From NCBI RefSeq assembly GCF_023555385.1, contig NZ_JAJSED010000001.1, positions 1,178,001-1,242,000 on the forward strand: DNA of 64,000 nt, read 5' to 3'. The DNA is from Guyparkeria hydrothermalis. Lineage in GTDB: Bacteria; Pseudomonadota; Gammaproteobacteria; Halothiobacillales; Halothiobacillaceae. Within the stretch, counting starts at the first letter, position 1; each line of letters starts with the position of its first letter. The translations under genes were made by a program, and so were the position numbers. The notes below the pieces were generated by a model. The model was not told the origin of the DNA. It saw only the letters and a program-made list of their open reading frames with translations, and ran no database searches. Positions 1 through 9,013 of this stretch are shown here, one piece after another.

Positions 1-519
1 CAGTGCATGATGCTCACCGGCGACTCGAAGCCCGTCGCCCAGGCGGTGGCCGACGAACTGGGCCTGGACGATTTCTTCGCCGAGGTAATGCCCGACCAGA
101 AGGCCACCCGCATCCGCGAACTTAAGGAGAAGGGGCTGTCGGTGGCCATGGTGGGCGACGGCGTCAACGACGCGCCCGCACTGACCGAGGCGGATCTCGG
201 CATCGCCATCGGCGCCGGCACCGACGTGGCGGTCGAATCGGCCGACATCGTGCTGGTGAACTCCGACCCGCGTGACGTCGCCACCGTCACCGAGCTCTCC
301 GCGGCCACCTACCGCAAGATGATCCAGAACCTCTGGTGGGCCGCCGGCTACAACATCGTCGCCATCCCGCTCGCCGCCGGTGTCCTCTATGGCGTGGGTT
401 TCCTGATGCCACCGGCGATCGGCGCGGCAGTGATGTCGGTCTCCACCATCGTGGTCGCGATCAACGCCAAGCTGCTGGAGCGATTCCAGCCCGGCGACGC
501 GAAGGAGGCGATGACCTAG
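1..519 (+). CDS. copB: Copper-translocating P1B-type ATPase, C-terminal part (CopB-like)
   Basis: The reading frame is open at the left edge and 172 residues remain. They cover the end of the phosphorylation domain (TGDS at residues 6-9, hinge motif GDGVNDAPAL from about residue 52, then GAGTDVAVESAD) and the last two membrane helices. The final helix contains MSVSTIVVAINA. In P1B ATPases an MSxST motif here is typical of CopB, whereas CopA usually has MSxSS, so I favour the CopB subgroup. The family uses ATP to move copper out of the cytoplasm across the inner membrane. The aspartyl phosphorylation site, the CPx-type ligands and any N-terminal metal-binding region lie outside the window, so the metal specificity call is inference. 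Sequence ends with KEAMT and a TAG stop. Confidence 0.85.
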   Translation, partial: QCMMLTGDSKPVAQAVADELGLDDFFAEVMPDQKATRIRELKEKGLSVAMVGDGVNDAPALTEADLGIAIGAGTDVAVESADIVLVNSDPRDVATVTELSAATYRKMIQNLWWAAGYNIVAIPLAAGVLYGVGFLMPPAIGAAVMSVSTIVVAINAKLLERFQPGDAKEAMT

Positions 520-535
520 ACCGACCTCTTCACAC

Positions 536-576
536 ATCGTCCCTCGGCGTGGTGCCTTGCAACGCCGAGAGACGAT
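536..576 (+). other. Hairpin downstream of the copper ATPase gene
   Basis: Two 15-nt arms (536-550 and 562-576) pair with one mismatch: ATCGTC plus CTCGGCGT against ACGCCGAG plus GACGAT, with an 11-nt loop. It sits 16 nt after the stop codon. No run of T follows, so it is not a classical intrinsic terminator; it may protect the mRNA 3' end or mark a Rho-dependent stop. The rest of the 520-851 gap shows only the promoter and Fur-like box near 761-790. Confidence 0.4.
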
Positions 577-760
577 GCCGGTTACGCCCCTGCCTTGGCG
601 CGCGTCACAACCAGCGTCGCGCTTTCCCCTATCTGGCCTACTGAACCCTGTCTGCCGTTCGACCCAAAACGGCGACGGCCTTCCGGGTATTTGACCGCTA
701 CGTCCGCAGGGCACCCCCTTCCCCTGTGAGTCGCTGCATCGGCCAATCCATATCGTCATA

Positions 761-790
761 TTGCATATGCGAACCATTATCATGTAGATT
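761..790 (+). promoter_or_regulatory. Promoter of the siderophore receptor with Fur-like box
   Basis: A 19-bp element at 766-784 has a left half TATGCGAAC (8 of 9 matches to the idealised half-site AATGCGAAC), a central C and a weaker right half ATTATCATG (5 of 9). It lies between a -35-like TTGCAT (761-766) and a -10-like TAGATT (785-790), spacer 18 bp. A repressor bound here would block RNA polymerase. The same element recurs at four other sites in this window, always near iron-related genes or the small-RNA candidate, which supports a Fur assignment. Confidence 0.6.
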
Positions 791-851
791 GCTCACCGCG
801 ATCGCAGTCGCGACTGCATCTCATCCCTACAGAACCAGAGATTGACCGCAT

Positions 852-3023
852 ATGAAGATGACGACGAAGGTGCGACGCACCCCGACAAGTCGCGCCGTAC
901 GGCAAGCGCTTGCCTGGTCCGTGCCCTGTCTAGCGCTGGGCGCCACTGGCACCACCCTCGCCGAAGAAGCCGGCAGCGAAACAACCGTGCTCGAGAGCGT
1001 GGTGGTCGAGGGGGCCGGTTTCAGCCTGCCCACCGAGGAGACGGGCCAGTACGCCCCCACCGACTCGCAGACGGCGACCGGGCTGACCCTTTCCGCGCGC
1101 GAGACGCCGCAATCTCTCTCGGTCGTTACCAACCAGCAGATCGAGGACTTCAACCTCGACAGCGCCAACAAGGCGCTCGAAGCCACCCCGGGCGTGACGG
1201 TGGAGAAGGTCGAAACCGACCGCACCTACTACACCTCGCGCGGCTTCGACATCCAGAATTTCCAGATCGACGGCCTCGGGGCACCGTTCGCCTACGGCAA
1301 CGTCCAGGGCGACATCGACACGGCGGTGTACGACCGTATCGAGGTCATCCGTGGCGCCAATGGCCTGATGTCCGGTAGCGGCTCACCGTCGGCCACCGTC
1401 AACTTCATCCGCAAGCGCCCCACACCCGAAGCCCAGGCCGAGGTGGAGCTGAGTGCCGGCTCCTGGAACCGCCGCCGCGTGGAAGGCGACGTGTCCGGAC
1501 CAATCACCGAAGACAAACGCATCCGTGGCCGCCTGGTCGTCGCCGGCGAACAGGGCGAATCGTATCTCGACCGCTACGAGCGCGACCGCTACGTCGCCTA
1601 CGGGGTAGTCGAGGCGGACCTCACGGACAACACCATCCTGACCGCCGGCCACACCTGGCAGCAGAACAACGCCGATAGCCCGCTCTGGGGCGCCCTGCCG
1701 CTGTACTACACCGACGGCACCCAGACGGACTACGATCGTTCCACCGCCACGTCCTCGAACTGGGCCTACTGGGACAATCAGGACCGGCGCACCTTCGTCG
1801 AGCTCGAACACCATTTCACCAACGGCTGGCAGACGCGCGCGGCCATCAACCGCGTCGAAACCGAGGCGGACGCCAAGTTGTTCTACATGTACGGCACCCC
1901 GGACCCATCCACCGGACGCGGCCTGTACAGTTACCCGAGCCGCTATGACTACGACAACGAGCAGTGGATCGCCGACGTTCAGGCCAAGGGGCCGTTCGAT
2001 CTGCTCGGCCGCACGCACGAACTGGTCGCCGGCGTAAACTGGACCCGCTCGGAGACCGACGACATCTCGCACTACGGCGAGGACATCGGCACACCGCTGC
2101 CGCCGCTGGAGCAGTGGGACGGCAACTACCCGGAGCCTGACTTCACCGGCGGCACCGGCGGCAGCGAGTTCACCGACAGGGAAACGGCGGTCTACTCCGC
2201 GGCGCGACTGAACCTCAATGAGCGCACCACGGCGATCCTCGGCACGCGGGCGACCTGGCTGGACAACACCGGCGAGACCTACGGCACCACGCGCGAAACG
2301 TCCTACGACGCGGAGCTCACCCCCTACGCCGGCCTGGTCTACGACCTCAACGACCAGTTGTCCGCCTACGCGAGCTACACCGAGATCTTCGAGCCGCAGA
2401 CCGAGGTGGACATCAACCGACAGCGCCTCGATCCGATCGATGGCGTCAACTACGAGGTCGGTCTCAAGGCCGAACTGCTCGACAAGCGGCTGAACACCTC
2501 GTTCGCCGTGTTCCACACCGAGCAGGACAACGTCGCCGAGCCCGCGGGCACGATCCCGGGTACCGTGGACACCTACTACCGCGGTGCCGACGGGATCACC
2601 AGCCAGGGCATCGAGCTGACCGCCGCCGGCGAGATTCTGCCGGGCTGGCGAGCCATGGCCGGCTACACCTACGTGGACATCGAGAACGCCGACGGCGAGC
2701 GTGCGCGCAGCTTCATCCCGAAGCAGATGCTGCGGGCCAGCACGACGTACCGGCTGCCGTTCCTGCCGAAACTGACAGTTGGTGGCCAGCTGCGCTGGCA
2801 GAGCGACATCTCCCGGGAGCAGACCTCTGCCGACGGCACGACCCGCCAGGATGCCTACACGGTGGTCGACCTGATGGCCCGCTACGAGGTGAACAACCAG
2901 GTGGACGTCACGCTCAACCTGAACAACGTCACCGACGAGAAATACCTCACCAGCCTGCAGTGGGACCAGGGCTACTACGGCGCACCGCGCAACGCCATGC
3001 TGAGCGTCAACTGGCGCTACTGA
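852..3023 (+). CDS. TonB-dependent siderophore receptor
   Basis: A 723-residue outer-membrane receptor for ferric siderophores. A signal peptide occupies about residues 1-38, followed by a TonB-box-like stretch (LESVVVEG), the plug domain (RETPQSLSVVTNQQIED, then TSRGFDIQNFQIDG) and a 22-strand-type barrel. The end, with LNNVTDEKYLTSL and a final aromatic WRY, is typical of the FhuE/FpvA-like subfamily of siderophore receptors. The protein would pass a ferric hydroxamate or related chelate to the periplasmic binding protein encoded at 5243-6124, powered by the TonB-ExbB-ExbD genes nearby. A Fur-like box lies in its promoter and an intrinsic terminator follows, so it is probably a single-gene transcript convergent with the import operon. 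No strong ribosome binding site precedes the ATG at 852. The exact siderophore cannot be read from sequence. Confidence 0.93.
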   Translation: MKMTTKVRRTPTSRAVRQALAWSVPCLALGATGTTLAEEAGSETTVLESVVVEGAGFSLPTEETGQYAPTDSQTATGLTLSARETPQSLSVVTNQQIEDFNLDSANKALEATPGVTVEKVETDRTYYTSRGFDIQNFQIDGLGAPFAYGNVQGDIDTAVYDRIEVIRGANGLMSGSGSPSATVNFIRKRPTPEAQAEVELSAGSWNRRRVEGDVSGPITEDKRIRGRLVVAGEQGESYLDRYERDRYVAYGVVEADLTDNTILTAGHTWQQNNADSPLWGALPLYYTDGTQTDYDRSTATSSNWAYWDNQDRRTFVELEHHFTNGWQTRAAINRVETEADAKLFYMYGTPDPSTGRGLYSYPSRYDYDNEQWIADVQAKGPFDLLGRTHELVAGVNWTRSETDDISHYGEDIGTPLPPLEQWDGNYPEPDFTGGTGGSEFTDRETAVYSAARLNLNERTTAILGTRATWLDNTGETYGTTRETSYDAELTPYAGLVYDLNDQLSAYASYTEIFEPQTEVDINRQRLDPIDGVNYEVGLKAELLDKRLNTSFAVFHTEQDNVAEPAGTIPGTVDTYYRGADGITSQGIELTAAGEILPGWRAMAGYTYVDIENADGERARSFIPKQMLRASTTYRLPFLPKLTVGGQLRWQSDISREQTSADGTTRQDAYTVVDLMARYEVNNQVDVTLNLNNVTDEKYLTSLQWDQGYYGAPRNAMLSVNWRY

Positions 3024-3065
3024 CCCCTGCCCGGCGTCTTCGACGCCGGAACGATGACCGACAGT

Positions 3066-3090
3066 GCCCCGCCATTCGGCGGGGCTTTTT
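3066..3090 (+). terminator. Intrinsic terminator of the receptor gene
   Basis: Perfect 8-bp stem GCCCCGCC / GGCGGGGC with a 4-nt loop, followed directly by TTTTT (3086-3090). It begins 42 nt after the receptor stop codon. On the other strand there is no T-run, so it serves the plus strand. Confidence 0.9.
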
Positions 3091-3273
3091 CATGCCGGTT
3101 CGCCCGGCACCACGCTGCCGTACCACCAGGCCGCTGGCATAAACCCATTCCCCCTGCCCCGTTTGGCGGCCATGAAGGGCAAACGTCTTGTGGTCATGGA
3201 TGACGCGGAACGCGGATTGGCTGGTGGCGGACCGCGGGCATGCGACGCCACCCCGGCGCGGTCCACCGACGGG

Positions 3274-5253
3274 CTAGAGGCGCCGCAGCGCCCAGAGGAA
3301 GTAGGTGCCACCGATCAGGGAGGCCACCAGGCCGGCGGGGATCTCCTGCGGGAACTGGATCTGTCGTCCGATCCAGTCGGCGGCGATCATCAGCACGGCA
3401 CCGATCAGCGCCGCCCCGAGCACGTGATCGCGGGCACGCGACAGGCCCAGCAGGCGCGCCATGTGCGGGGCGAGAAGACCGACGAAGGACAGCGGCCCGA
3501 TCACGAGCGTGGCCGCGGCGGTCAAGACGGCCGCGACCGCCAGCACCGCCAGCCGCCCGGCACCCACCGGCACCCCCAGCGCCCGGCTGACCGAGGCGCC
3601 CAAAGGAAGCACATCCAGCCAGCGGGAAAGCAGCAGCACGCCGAGGGCGGCGAGTACGCCGAACCCCAGCACCAGCAATGCCTCGGTCGTGCCGACGAAA
3701 TAGGTCGAGCCGGACAGCCAGGCGACGATCTGCTGGCCACGCGGATCGCTTCCCGCCAGCACCAGCGCGCGCACCGCCTCGGCCAGCGCGGTGATCGCCA
3801 CCCCGGTCAGCAGCAGCCGCTCGGGGAGAAAGCCGCTGCGGGCATTGAGCAGCACCAGCAGCGCCAGGGCCGCGAAGGCGCCCATCACGCCCAGCAATAC
3901 CAACAACGGCAGATCCACGCCCGGCAACAGGACGATTCCGAGCAGCAGAAAGATCGTGACCCCGCTGCTGACACCCAGCACCTCCGGACTGGCCATCGGG
4001 TTGCCGGTCAGGCGCTGCAGCAGGGTGCCGGCGACGGCGAGCAGGATGCCGGCCCCGGCCGCCGCCAGCAGGCGGGGCACGCGCCACTCCCATACCCCCG
4101 CGGCGGCCCACCAGCGCCACGCGCCCGCCACATGGCCGCTGAACAGCGCCAGCAAGGCCACCGGCACGAGTGCCACGGCGCGCCATGCCAGCCCTGGCCC
4201 CGGACGAGACGCCCGGGGCCAGCCGGTCTCGACCGAGGCCGGTGACGCGGCTTCCAGGCGAAGGCGGGGGATCAGCCACAGCAGCATCGGCGCCCCGAGT
4301 GCCGCGGTCATCGCGCCGGTCGGGATCAGCGTCGGCAGCCAGGCGTCGGCGGACTGCAGCAACAGGTCGGTGACGGCCAGCAGCAGTGCCCCGATGATCG
4401 GCGCCCAGAGCAGCCGGGAACCGAGGCGCTCGGCGCCAAGCAAACGGGCGATGTTGGGTGCGGCCAGACCGATGAAACCGATCAGGCCGACCACGCTGAC
4501 CACGCTCCCCGTCAGGAACACCGCCGCGCCGAGGGCAGCCAGGCGAAGCCCGGCCAGGTTGACCCCGAGGCTGCGTCCGCTGGCATCGTCGAGTTCGAGC
4601 ACCCGTAGCGGCCGCAGCAGCAGCCACGCGACCAGCAGGCCAAGCGCCAGTCGCGGCAGCAGGAACACGGCATCATGCCACCCGTCCTGCGCCAGCGAGC
4701 CCGCCCCCCAGATCAACAGCCCCTGCAGGGTCTCCTGGTTGAACAGGAGCAAGACCATGGCCAGCGCGCCGAGATAGAGATTGACCACCAGGCCCGCCAG
4801 CACGACCACCAGCGGCGAGAGCGCCTGACGCCACGACAGCAGGAAGACCAGTCCCATGGCGGCCGCCCCACCGGCAAGCGCGACCCACTCGGAACCCGCG
4901 AGCATCAACGCCGGGGCAAACAGGCTGGCCGCCATCAGGGCAAGATTCGCCCCGCCGGCCACACCCAGGGTGGTTGGCGAGGCGAGCGGATTGCGCAGGA
5001 CCTGCTGCATCAACACGCCGGCAATCGCAAGCCCCGCCCCGGCGGCAAGCGCGGTCACCAGCCGAGGCCACCACGCCAGGGCCAGCAGCCATTCGGGCGG
5101 GGTAATGGCCCCGTCGCCGAGCCAGGGCCACCATTGCCCGGGCACGAACCCGCCGGTCCTGGCCTGCAGCTCCAGCACCATCAACCCCAGGAGGACGAAC
5201 AGCAGCAGGCCGCTCGCCCCGGCCGGCGAGATGGCGCCTCGCTCAGTCCGCAT
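3274..5253 (-). CDS. fhuB: Fused ferric-siderophore ABC permease (FhuB-like)
   Basis: At 659 residues this matches FhuB (about 660), in which two FecCD permease units are joined in one chain. The duplication is visible: RNPLASPTTLGV in the first half and GNPMASPEVLGV in the second occupy equivalent positions, and each half has about ten hydrophobic helices. It forms the whole inner-membrane channel for ferric hydroxamates with the ATPase encoded at 6129-6896. I chose the ATG at 5253 because GGAGG lies 6 nt upstream; an earlier in-frame start would extend it by 17 basic residues without a better site. The start overlaps the end of the binding-protein gene by 11 nt, indicating translational coupling. 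The order C-D-B is that of the enterobacterial fhuACDB operon. Confidence 0.93.
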   Translation of the reverse strand: MRTERGAISPAGASGLLLFVLLGLMVLELQARTGGFVPGQWWPWLGDGAITPPEWLLALAWWPRLVTALAAGAGLAIAGVLMQQVLRNPLASPTTLGVAGGANLALMAASLFAPALMLAGSEWVALAGGAAAMGLVFLLSWRQALSPLVVVLAGLVVNLYLGALAMVLLLFNQETLQGLLIWGAGSLAQDGWHDAVFLLPRLALGLLVAWLLLRPLRVLELDDASGRSLGVNLAGLRLAALGAAVFLTGSVVSVVGLIGFIGLAAPNIARLLGAERLGSRLLWAPIIGALLLAVTDLLLQSADAWLPTLIPTGAMTAALGAPMLLWLIPRLRLEAASPASVETGWPRASRPGPGLAWRAVALVPVALLALFSGHVAGAWRWWAAAGVWEWRVPRLLAAAGAGILLAVAGTLLQRLTGNPMASPEVLGVSSGVTIFLLLGIVLLPGVDLPLLVLLGVMGAFAALALLVLLNARSGFLPERLLLTGVAITALAEAVRALVLAGSDPRGQQIVAWLSGSTYFVGTTEALLVLGFGVLAALGVLLLSRWLDVLPLGASVSRALGVPVGAGRLAVLAVAAVLTAAATLVIGPLSFVGLLAPHMARLLGLSRARDHVLGAALIGAVLMIAADWIGRQIQFPQEIPAGLVASLIGGTYFLWALRRL

Positions 5254-6124
5254 CGAGCGCCTCCACCAGCGCCTCGGCGAAACGGGTCGCCGAGGGCAAG
5301 GCACCGAAACTCCAGACCGGATCGAGCTCGATCACTTCGCCGTGCGACCGGCTGGACAGCCGCGTCCAGAGCGCACTGTCGGCCAGCGACCGGGCTACGC
5401 CGACGGGGTACGGCCGCACCACCACCAGCCGACCGTCCAGTCGCGCCAGGGATTCCAGCCCGACCAGCGAGAAGCCCCAGCGATTGGTTTCCCCCGTCCA
5501 GCCGTTCTCGAGCCCCAGCCGCTCGAGCACCGCGTGATACAGCCCGTTCTCGCCGAACACGCGTACGTGGCGCGAATCCATGAACTGCACCACGATCAGC
5601 GGCGGGGTCCCGGCGGGCAGGCGTTGCGCCAGTTGATCGATCTTGGCCTCCGAGCGCGCGATCAGCGCCTCGGCTTCCCGCTCGCGGTCGGCAAAGGCAC
5701 CCAACTCACGCGTCAGGCGCCGGATCGCCGGCCACGTCTCGGCATCCGGACCATAGAGAGAGAAGGTGGTGACCGGGGCGATCGTCTCCAGTCGCGGCGC
5801 GAGACCAGCGAACATCGGGGACAGCGCGAGCCGGTCCGGCGCCAGCCCGGCCAGCTGCTCGAGATTCGGTTGCGCCCGCAGACCGAGGTCCAGCACGCTG
5901 GTGGGCACCGCCGGTTCACCGACCCAGGCGGCGTAGCCGTCGATCTGGGCAAGCCCAACCAGGCGGGCGTCGAGCGCGATCAGGGTCTCGGCAATGGTCC
6001 AGTCGAGCGTCGCAATCCGCGGCGCCCCGTCCGGCGTGGCCGCGACGACACTCGTCGTGGCAAGCCATGCCACGAGCGTGATCACCCACCGCCGCACGGC
6101 GTGACGAACCAGCGAGCCACCCAT
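5243..6124 (-). CDS. fhuD: Periplasmic ferric-siderophore binding protein (FhuD-like)
   Basis: A 293-residue class III substrate-binding protein; FhuD of enterobacteria has about 296. A signal peptide (basic start, then WVITLVAWLATTSVVAA) is followed by IATLDWTIAETLIALDARLVG, the usual opening strand and helix of this fold. No lipobox is present, so it should be soluble in the periplasm as in other Gram-negative FhuD proteins. The ATG at 6124 begins 4 nt after the stop of the ATPase gene; upstream in-frame starts would give a non-signal-like leader inside the ATPase gene. It delivers the ferric chelate to the fused permease encoded immediately downstream. Hydroxamate specificity is inferred from the FhuB-type fused permease and the FhuF reductase in the same operon. 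Confidence 0.9.
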   Translation of the reverse strand: MGGSLVRHAVRRWVITLVAWLATTSVVAATPDGAPRIATLDWTIAETLIALDARLVGLAQIDGYAAWVGEPAVPTSVLDLGLRAQPNLEQLAGLAPDRLALSPMFAGLAPRLETIAPVTTFSLYGPDAETWPAIRRLTRELGAFADREREAEALIARSEAKIDQLAQRLPAGTPPLIVVQFMDSRHVRVFGENGLYHAVLERLGLENGWTGETNRWGFSLVGLESLARLDGRLVVVRPYPVGVARSLADSALWTRLSSRSHGEVIELDPVWSFGALPSATRFAEALVEALDAD

Positions 6125-6128
6125 GGGA

Positions 6129-6896
6129 TCAGTCGACGATTGCCACGGGGCGGGACTGGCCCGGCGGCGTGACCACCTGCATCGAGACGCCGTAGATCGA
6201 TCGCAGCGTTGCGGCATCCATCAGTTCGTCCGGGGTGCCGCGCACCAGCAGGCGACCGCTGTGCATGGCGACCAGTTCGTCGCAGTAGCGCGCGGCCATG
6301 TTGATGTCGTGCAGGACGATCACGACGCTCAATCCCAGCTCGTGGGAGAGGCGACGGATCAAATGCAGCATCTCGACCTGGTGGGCGATATCGAGCGCCG
6401 AGAGTGGCTCGTCGAGGAGAAGGAAGTCACTTTCCTGGACGAGCAGCATCGCAAGCCAGACCCGTTGCCGCTCCCCACCGGAAAGCGTCTCGACACGCCG
6501 GTCGGCGAATGCGGTCGTCTGCGTCATCGCCATAGCCTGATCGACCTGCCGCCGATCGGTCGCGCCGAACCGTCCCAGCAGCCCATGCCAGGGATAGCGG
6601 CCGAAACCGACCAGCTCACGGCCGGTGAGATGCCCGGCGGCCGGCGGATGCTGCGGCAGGTAGGCCACGCGTCGGGCAAACGCCCGCGACGACCACTCGC
6701 CCAGCGGCCGTCCCTCAAACCGCAGTGTGCCGCCGGACGGTGGGGCCTGCCGAGCGAGCAGCTTGACCAGCGTCGACTTGCCCGAGCCGTTGTGCCCGAC
6801 CAGGCCGACGACGCGACCGGGCTCGAGACGCAGGTCGACCGGCTCGAGCAGCCGCTTGTGGTTGACGGAGAAGGTGACGTCCTCGAGCTCGAACAT
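6129..6896 (-). CDS. fhuC: Ferric-siderophore ABC transporter ATPase (FhuC-like)
   Basis: A 255-residue ABC ATPase with Walker A GHNGSGKST (near residue 33), Q-loop YLPQHPP, signature LSGGERQR, Walker B LLLDEPLSALD and switch histidine in VLHDIN. These features and the length fit the FhuC/FecE group, which energise FecCD-type permeases. The ATG at 6896 overlaps the TGA of the preceding fhuF-like gene by one base (TGATG), a typical coupling arrangement, and a G-rich tract lies upstream; longer in-frame extensions run into the C-terminal region of fhuF and make no domain sense. Genes on both sides belong to the same uptake system. Confidence 0.93.
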   Translation of the reverse strand: MFELEDVTFSVNHKRLLEPVDLRLEPGRVVGLVGHNGSGKSTLVKLLARQAPPSGGTLRFEGRPLGEWSSRAFARRVAYLPQHPPAAGHLTGRELVGFGRYPWHGLLGRFGATDRRQVDQAMAMTQTTAFADRRVETLSGGERQRVWLAMLLVQESDFLLLDEPLSALDIAHQVEMLHLIRRLSHELGLSVVIVLHDINMAARYCDELVAMHSGRLLVRGTPDELMDAATLRSIYGVSMQVVTPPGQSRPVAIVD

Positions 6897-7741
6897 CACG
6901 CCGCCCCCCGAGAGGGGTGCCGCACGGTGCGGCATGCTCCGCCCGTCGACGCCTCGTCGGTGCGGCGGCAAGCCAGCGGGCAGTTGGCACAATACGACAC
7001 CTCCGGCAGGAGGTACCGGATGCAGCAGACCCGCCGTTGCCGCTCGACGCCCCTGCTCTCGTCGGCAATCGCGCGGTAGCGCACCGGACGGGACAGCGGG
7101 TTGCGCAGCCCGTCGCCGAATCGCCGACACTCGAAAAAGGCATAGGCCACCTGGAGCGTTGCCGGCGTGATCGCCGGATGACGCGCCATTTCGCCGACCA
7201 GGTACTCGACCGAATTGCCGGCATTGCTCCAGAAGACATTGCGCGAGGCCCCGGATGCGACCGACAGGGCCTCGACCACGGGGGAAAGACGCTCACGAAC
7301 CAGCCGCTCCATGCCCGTCTCAACTGATACGGGATCGGTGATATCACCTGATTCCCGCAGCCAGAACCGACTGGGACGAGCGGAGGCATCGATGATCACG
7401 CCGACCGAGGCATCGTCGGCGATGCATGCCCGTCGCTCGGCAAGCAGAAGCCCGACGACGGGTGGCAGCACAGCGTTGAAGAACCACTTGGACCACATCG
7501 ATGCCACCGCGCGGCGGTCACCTCCCGGATAGTTGGGGGCAAACCGCTCCAGGATCACCGCCAGGGCCGACGGATCGCGCAGTTGTCGCAAAGTGAGCGA
7601 GACCCCCTCCCCCGACCACTCGCCCAGCACCGGGCGAGGCAGCCTTGCCAGCGGACCGGAGAATACCGATCGGAATATCGCCATGCCGCGGTCCTGAGGG
7701 GACAACGCGACAGGCAAAGCGGGACGGGTGGCTACGTTCAT
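6896..7741 (-). CDS. fhuF: Siderophore-iron reductase FhuF
   Basis: A 281-residue cytoplasmic protein whose C-terminal end carries VCCIRYLLPEVSYCANC, that is C-C-x10-C-x2-C, the unusual [2Fe-2S] ligand arrangement that defines FhuF. The family reduces Fe(III) bound to hydroxamate siderophores after import, releasing Fe(II) in the cytoplasm. I chose the ATG at 7741 because GGGGAGA lies 6 nt before it; two earlier in-frame ATGs at 7765 and 7762 lack a binding site and overlap the exbD stop. Placing the reductase between exbD and the ABC ATPase puts uptake, energy transduction and iron release in one transcript. Confidence 0.9.
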   Translation of the reverse strand: MNVATRPALPVALSPQDRGMAIFRSVFSGPLARLPRPVLGEWSGEGVSLTLRQLRDPSALAVILERFAPNYPGGDRRAVASMWSKWFFNAVLPPVVGLLLAERRACIADDASVGVIIDASARPSRFWLRESGDITDPVSVETGMERLVRERLSPVVEALSVASGASRNVFWSNAGNSVEYLVGEMARHPAITPATLQVAYAFFECRRFGDGLRNPLSRPVRYRAIADESRGVERQRRVCCIRYLLPEVSYCANCPLACRRTDEASTGGACRTVRHPSRGAA

Positions 7742-7761
7742 CGTGTCTCCCCGGGACGTCA

Positions 7762-8169
7762 TCATTCGGGACGGGAAACGAAGCCGAGCCGCTCGACCCC
7801 CGCCTGGCGGGCCTTGGCCATCGTCTCGGCCACGCGGCCGTAGGGGGTCGACTCGTCGGCACGCAGGTAGACGACCAGCTCGGGGTTCTCGCTCATCGCC
7901 TGCTCCAGGCGCGATTCGAGTCGCGTGGCACGAACCGGCTCGTCAGCCAGGTAGAGCTGCCCGGCGGCATCGAGTGAAATCGTCAGGCTGTCGGGGCGTT
8001 CGTCCTGTGGCGAGGCGTCGGCCGTCGGCAATTTCACGTTGACCGAGTGCGTGATCACGGGGGCGGTGACGATGAACACCACCAGCAGCACCAGCATCAC
8101 GTCGACCAGCGGGATGATGTTCATCTCCGCCATGGGCTCGCGCTGTTCGCCGAGGCGACCGAATGCCAT
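7762..8169 (-). CDS. exbD: Biopolymer transport protein ExbD
   Basis: A 135-residue ExbD/TolR protein. It has a short cytoplasmic N-terminus (MAEMNIIPLVD), one membrane helix starting with VDVMLVLLVVFIV that contains the conserved Asp needed for proton use, and a periplasmic domain ending VERLGFVSRPE. With ExbB it turns the proton gradient into work on TonB, which opens the outer-membrane receptor. It starts 4 nt after the exbB-like gene ends, and its stop lies about 20 nt before the fhuF start, so all belong to one operon. Confidence 0.94.
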   Translation of the reverse strand: MAFGRLGEQREPMAEMNIIPLVDVMLVLLVVFIVTAPVITHSVNVKLPTADASPQDERPDSLTISLDAAGQLYLADEPVRATRLESRLEQAMSENPELVVYLRADESTPYGRVAETMAKARQAGVERLGFVSRPE

Positions 8170-8173
8170 GGGA

Positions 8174-8902
8174 TCAGGCCTCTACCGTCGAGAGGGAGGC
8201 GGGTGTCGCCGCCGGCTCGCGCTCGCCGCGCGCCCAACGAGCCAGTTCCGGATCGTGCATCAACAGGGCGTGCACGTCGTGGGCACTCGCCTCCAGGGCC
8301 TGGGAGTACAACCGATGGCTGCGGTTGTAGAGGTTGAAGAACAGCACGGCGGGAATCGCGGCGGCAAGCCCTGCCGCGGTCGCGACCAGCGCCTCGCCGA
8401 GGGGGCCGGCGACGAGATCCATGGTGACGCGTTCGGCATCGGCAAGTCCCACGAGAGCCCCATGAATCCCCCAGACGGTGCCGAACAGACCCACGAACGG
8501 TGCCAACGAGCCGACGCTGGCGAACAGCGTCTGCCCGGCTTGTACCCGTGCTTCCTGTCGGTCGAGCTCCTGGCGAATCCCGCGGATCAGCGACTCGTCG
8601 AGCCGCTGGTTGTCGACCAGGCTGCCATCAAGGCGACCGCGGAACGCGCGCGCCGATTGGAGCCCTGCCCGCGCGATGGCAGCCACCGGATTCTTCCGGC
8701 CGGCAACCCGCTGCGAGAGGGTCGAGGCCGAGCGGGACTCGGCAATCTCCCGTTGGGACCGACTGCTCGAGCGAGCCCGTTCGAACCAGGCCATCAACTT
8801 GGCTACGGCCACGGCCCAGGTCGCCACCGACATCGCGGCGAGAATCAGGAACACAGCCACCAGGACGGCATCGCCTTGATGAAAAACACTGAACAGGTCC
8901 AC
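8174..8902 (-). CDS. exbB: Biopolymer transport protein ExbB
   Basis: A MotA/TolQ/ExbB proton-channel protein of about 242 residues with three hydrophobic segments: near the N-terminus (LVAVFLILAAMSVATWAVAV), mid-protein (SVGSLAPFVGLFGTVWGIHGA, the family signature) and LVATAAGLAAAIPAVLFFNL. It forms the inner-membrane motor with ExbD. There is no ATG; I favour the GTG at 8902 because AAGGGG lies 8 nt upstream, whereas the GTG at 8911 overlaps that sequence. This is the first gene of the exbB-exbD-fhuF-fhuC-fhuD-fhuB operon; a near-perfect Fur-like palindrome lies 56 nt upstream. Confidence 0.92.
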   Translation of the reverse strand: MDLFSVFHQGDAVLVAVFLILAAMSVATWAVAVAKLMAWFERARSSSRSQREIAESRSASTLSQRVAGRKNPVAAIARAGLQSARAFRGRLDGSLVDNQRLDESLIRGIRQELDRQEARVQAGQTLFASVGSLAPFVGLFGTVWGIHGALVGLADAERVTMDLVAGPLGEALVATAAGLAAAIPAVLFFNLYNRSHRLYSQALEASAHDVHALLMHDPELARWARGEREPAATPASLSTVEA

Positions 8903-8957
8903 GGGAAACACCCCTTGCCGGAGAAAACAGGGCGAATCCTATTGGATTGATCATGCC

Positions 8958-8976
8958 AATGCAAACCGTTCGCATT
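8958..8976 (-). promoter_or_regulatory. Fur-like operator of the exbB-fhu operon
   Basis: The 19-bp AATGCAAACCGTTCGCATT is the best palindrome of its kind in the window: the half-sites AATGCAAAC and AATGCGAAC (reverse complement of the right half) agree at 8 of 9 positions. On the minus strand TTTGCA inside the box can serve as a -35, with a -10-like TAGGAT 18 nt on, so binding would occlude the promoter. Fur boxes of gammaproteobacteria commonly take this form; that assignment is inference. Confidence 0.75.
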
Positions 8977-9013
8977 TCGGTTGTTGATCTCACCCTCGCC
9001 CGCCAGCCATCGG

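Noticed and set aside
520-760. A tRNA or small RNA after the copper ATPase gene
   Set aside because: The hairpin there does not fold as a cloverleaf, and no promoter or T-run is present. I see no tRNA anywhere in the window.
1383-2516. 377-codon open frame antisense to the receptor gene
   Set aside because: Low-complexity Val/Gly/Arg composition typical of an antisense shadow; the plus-strand gene has clear signatures.
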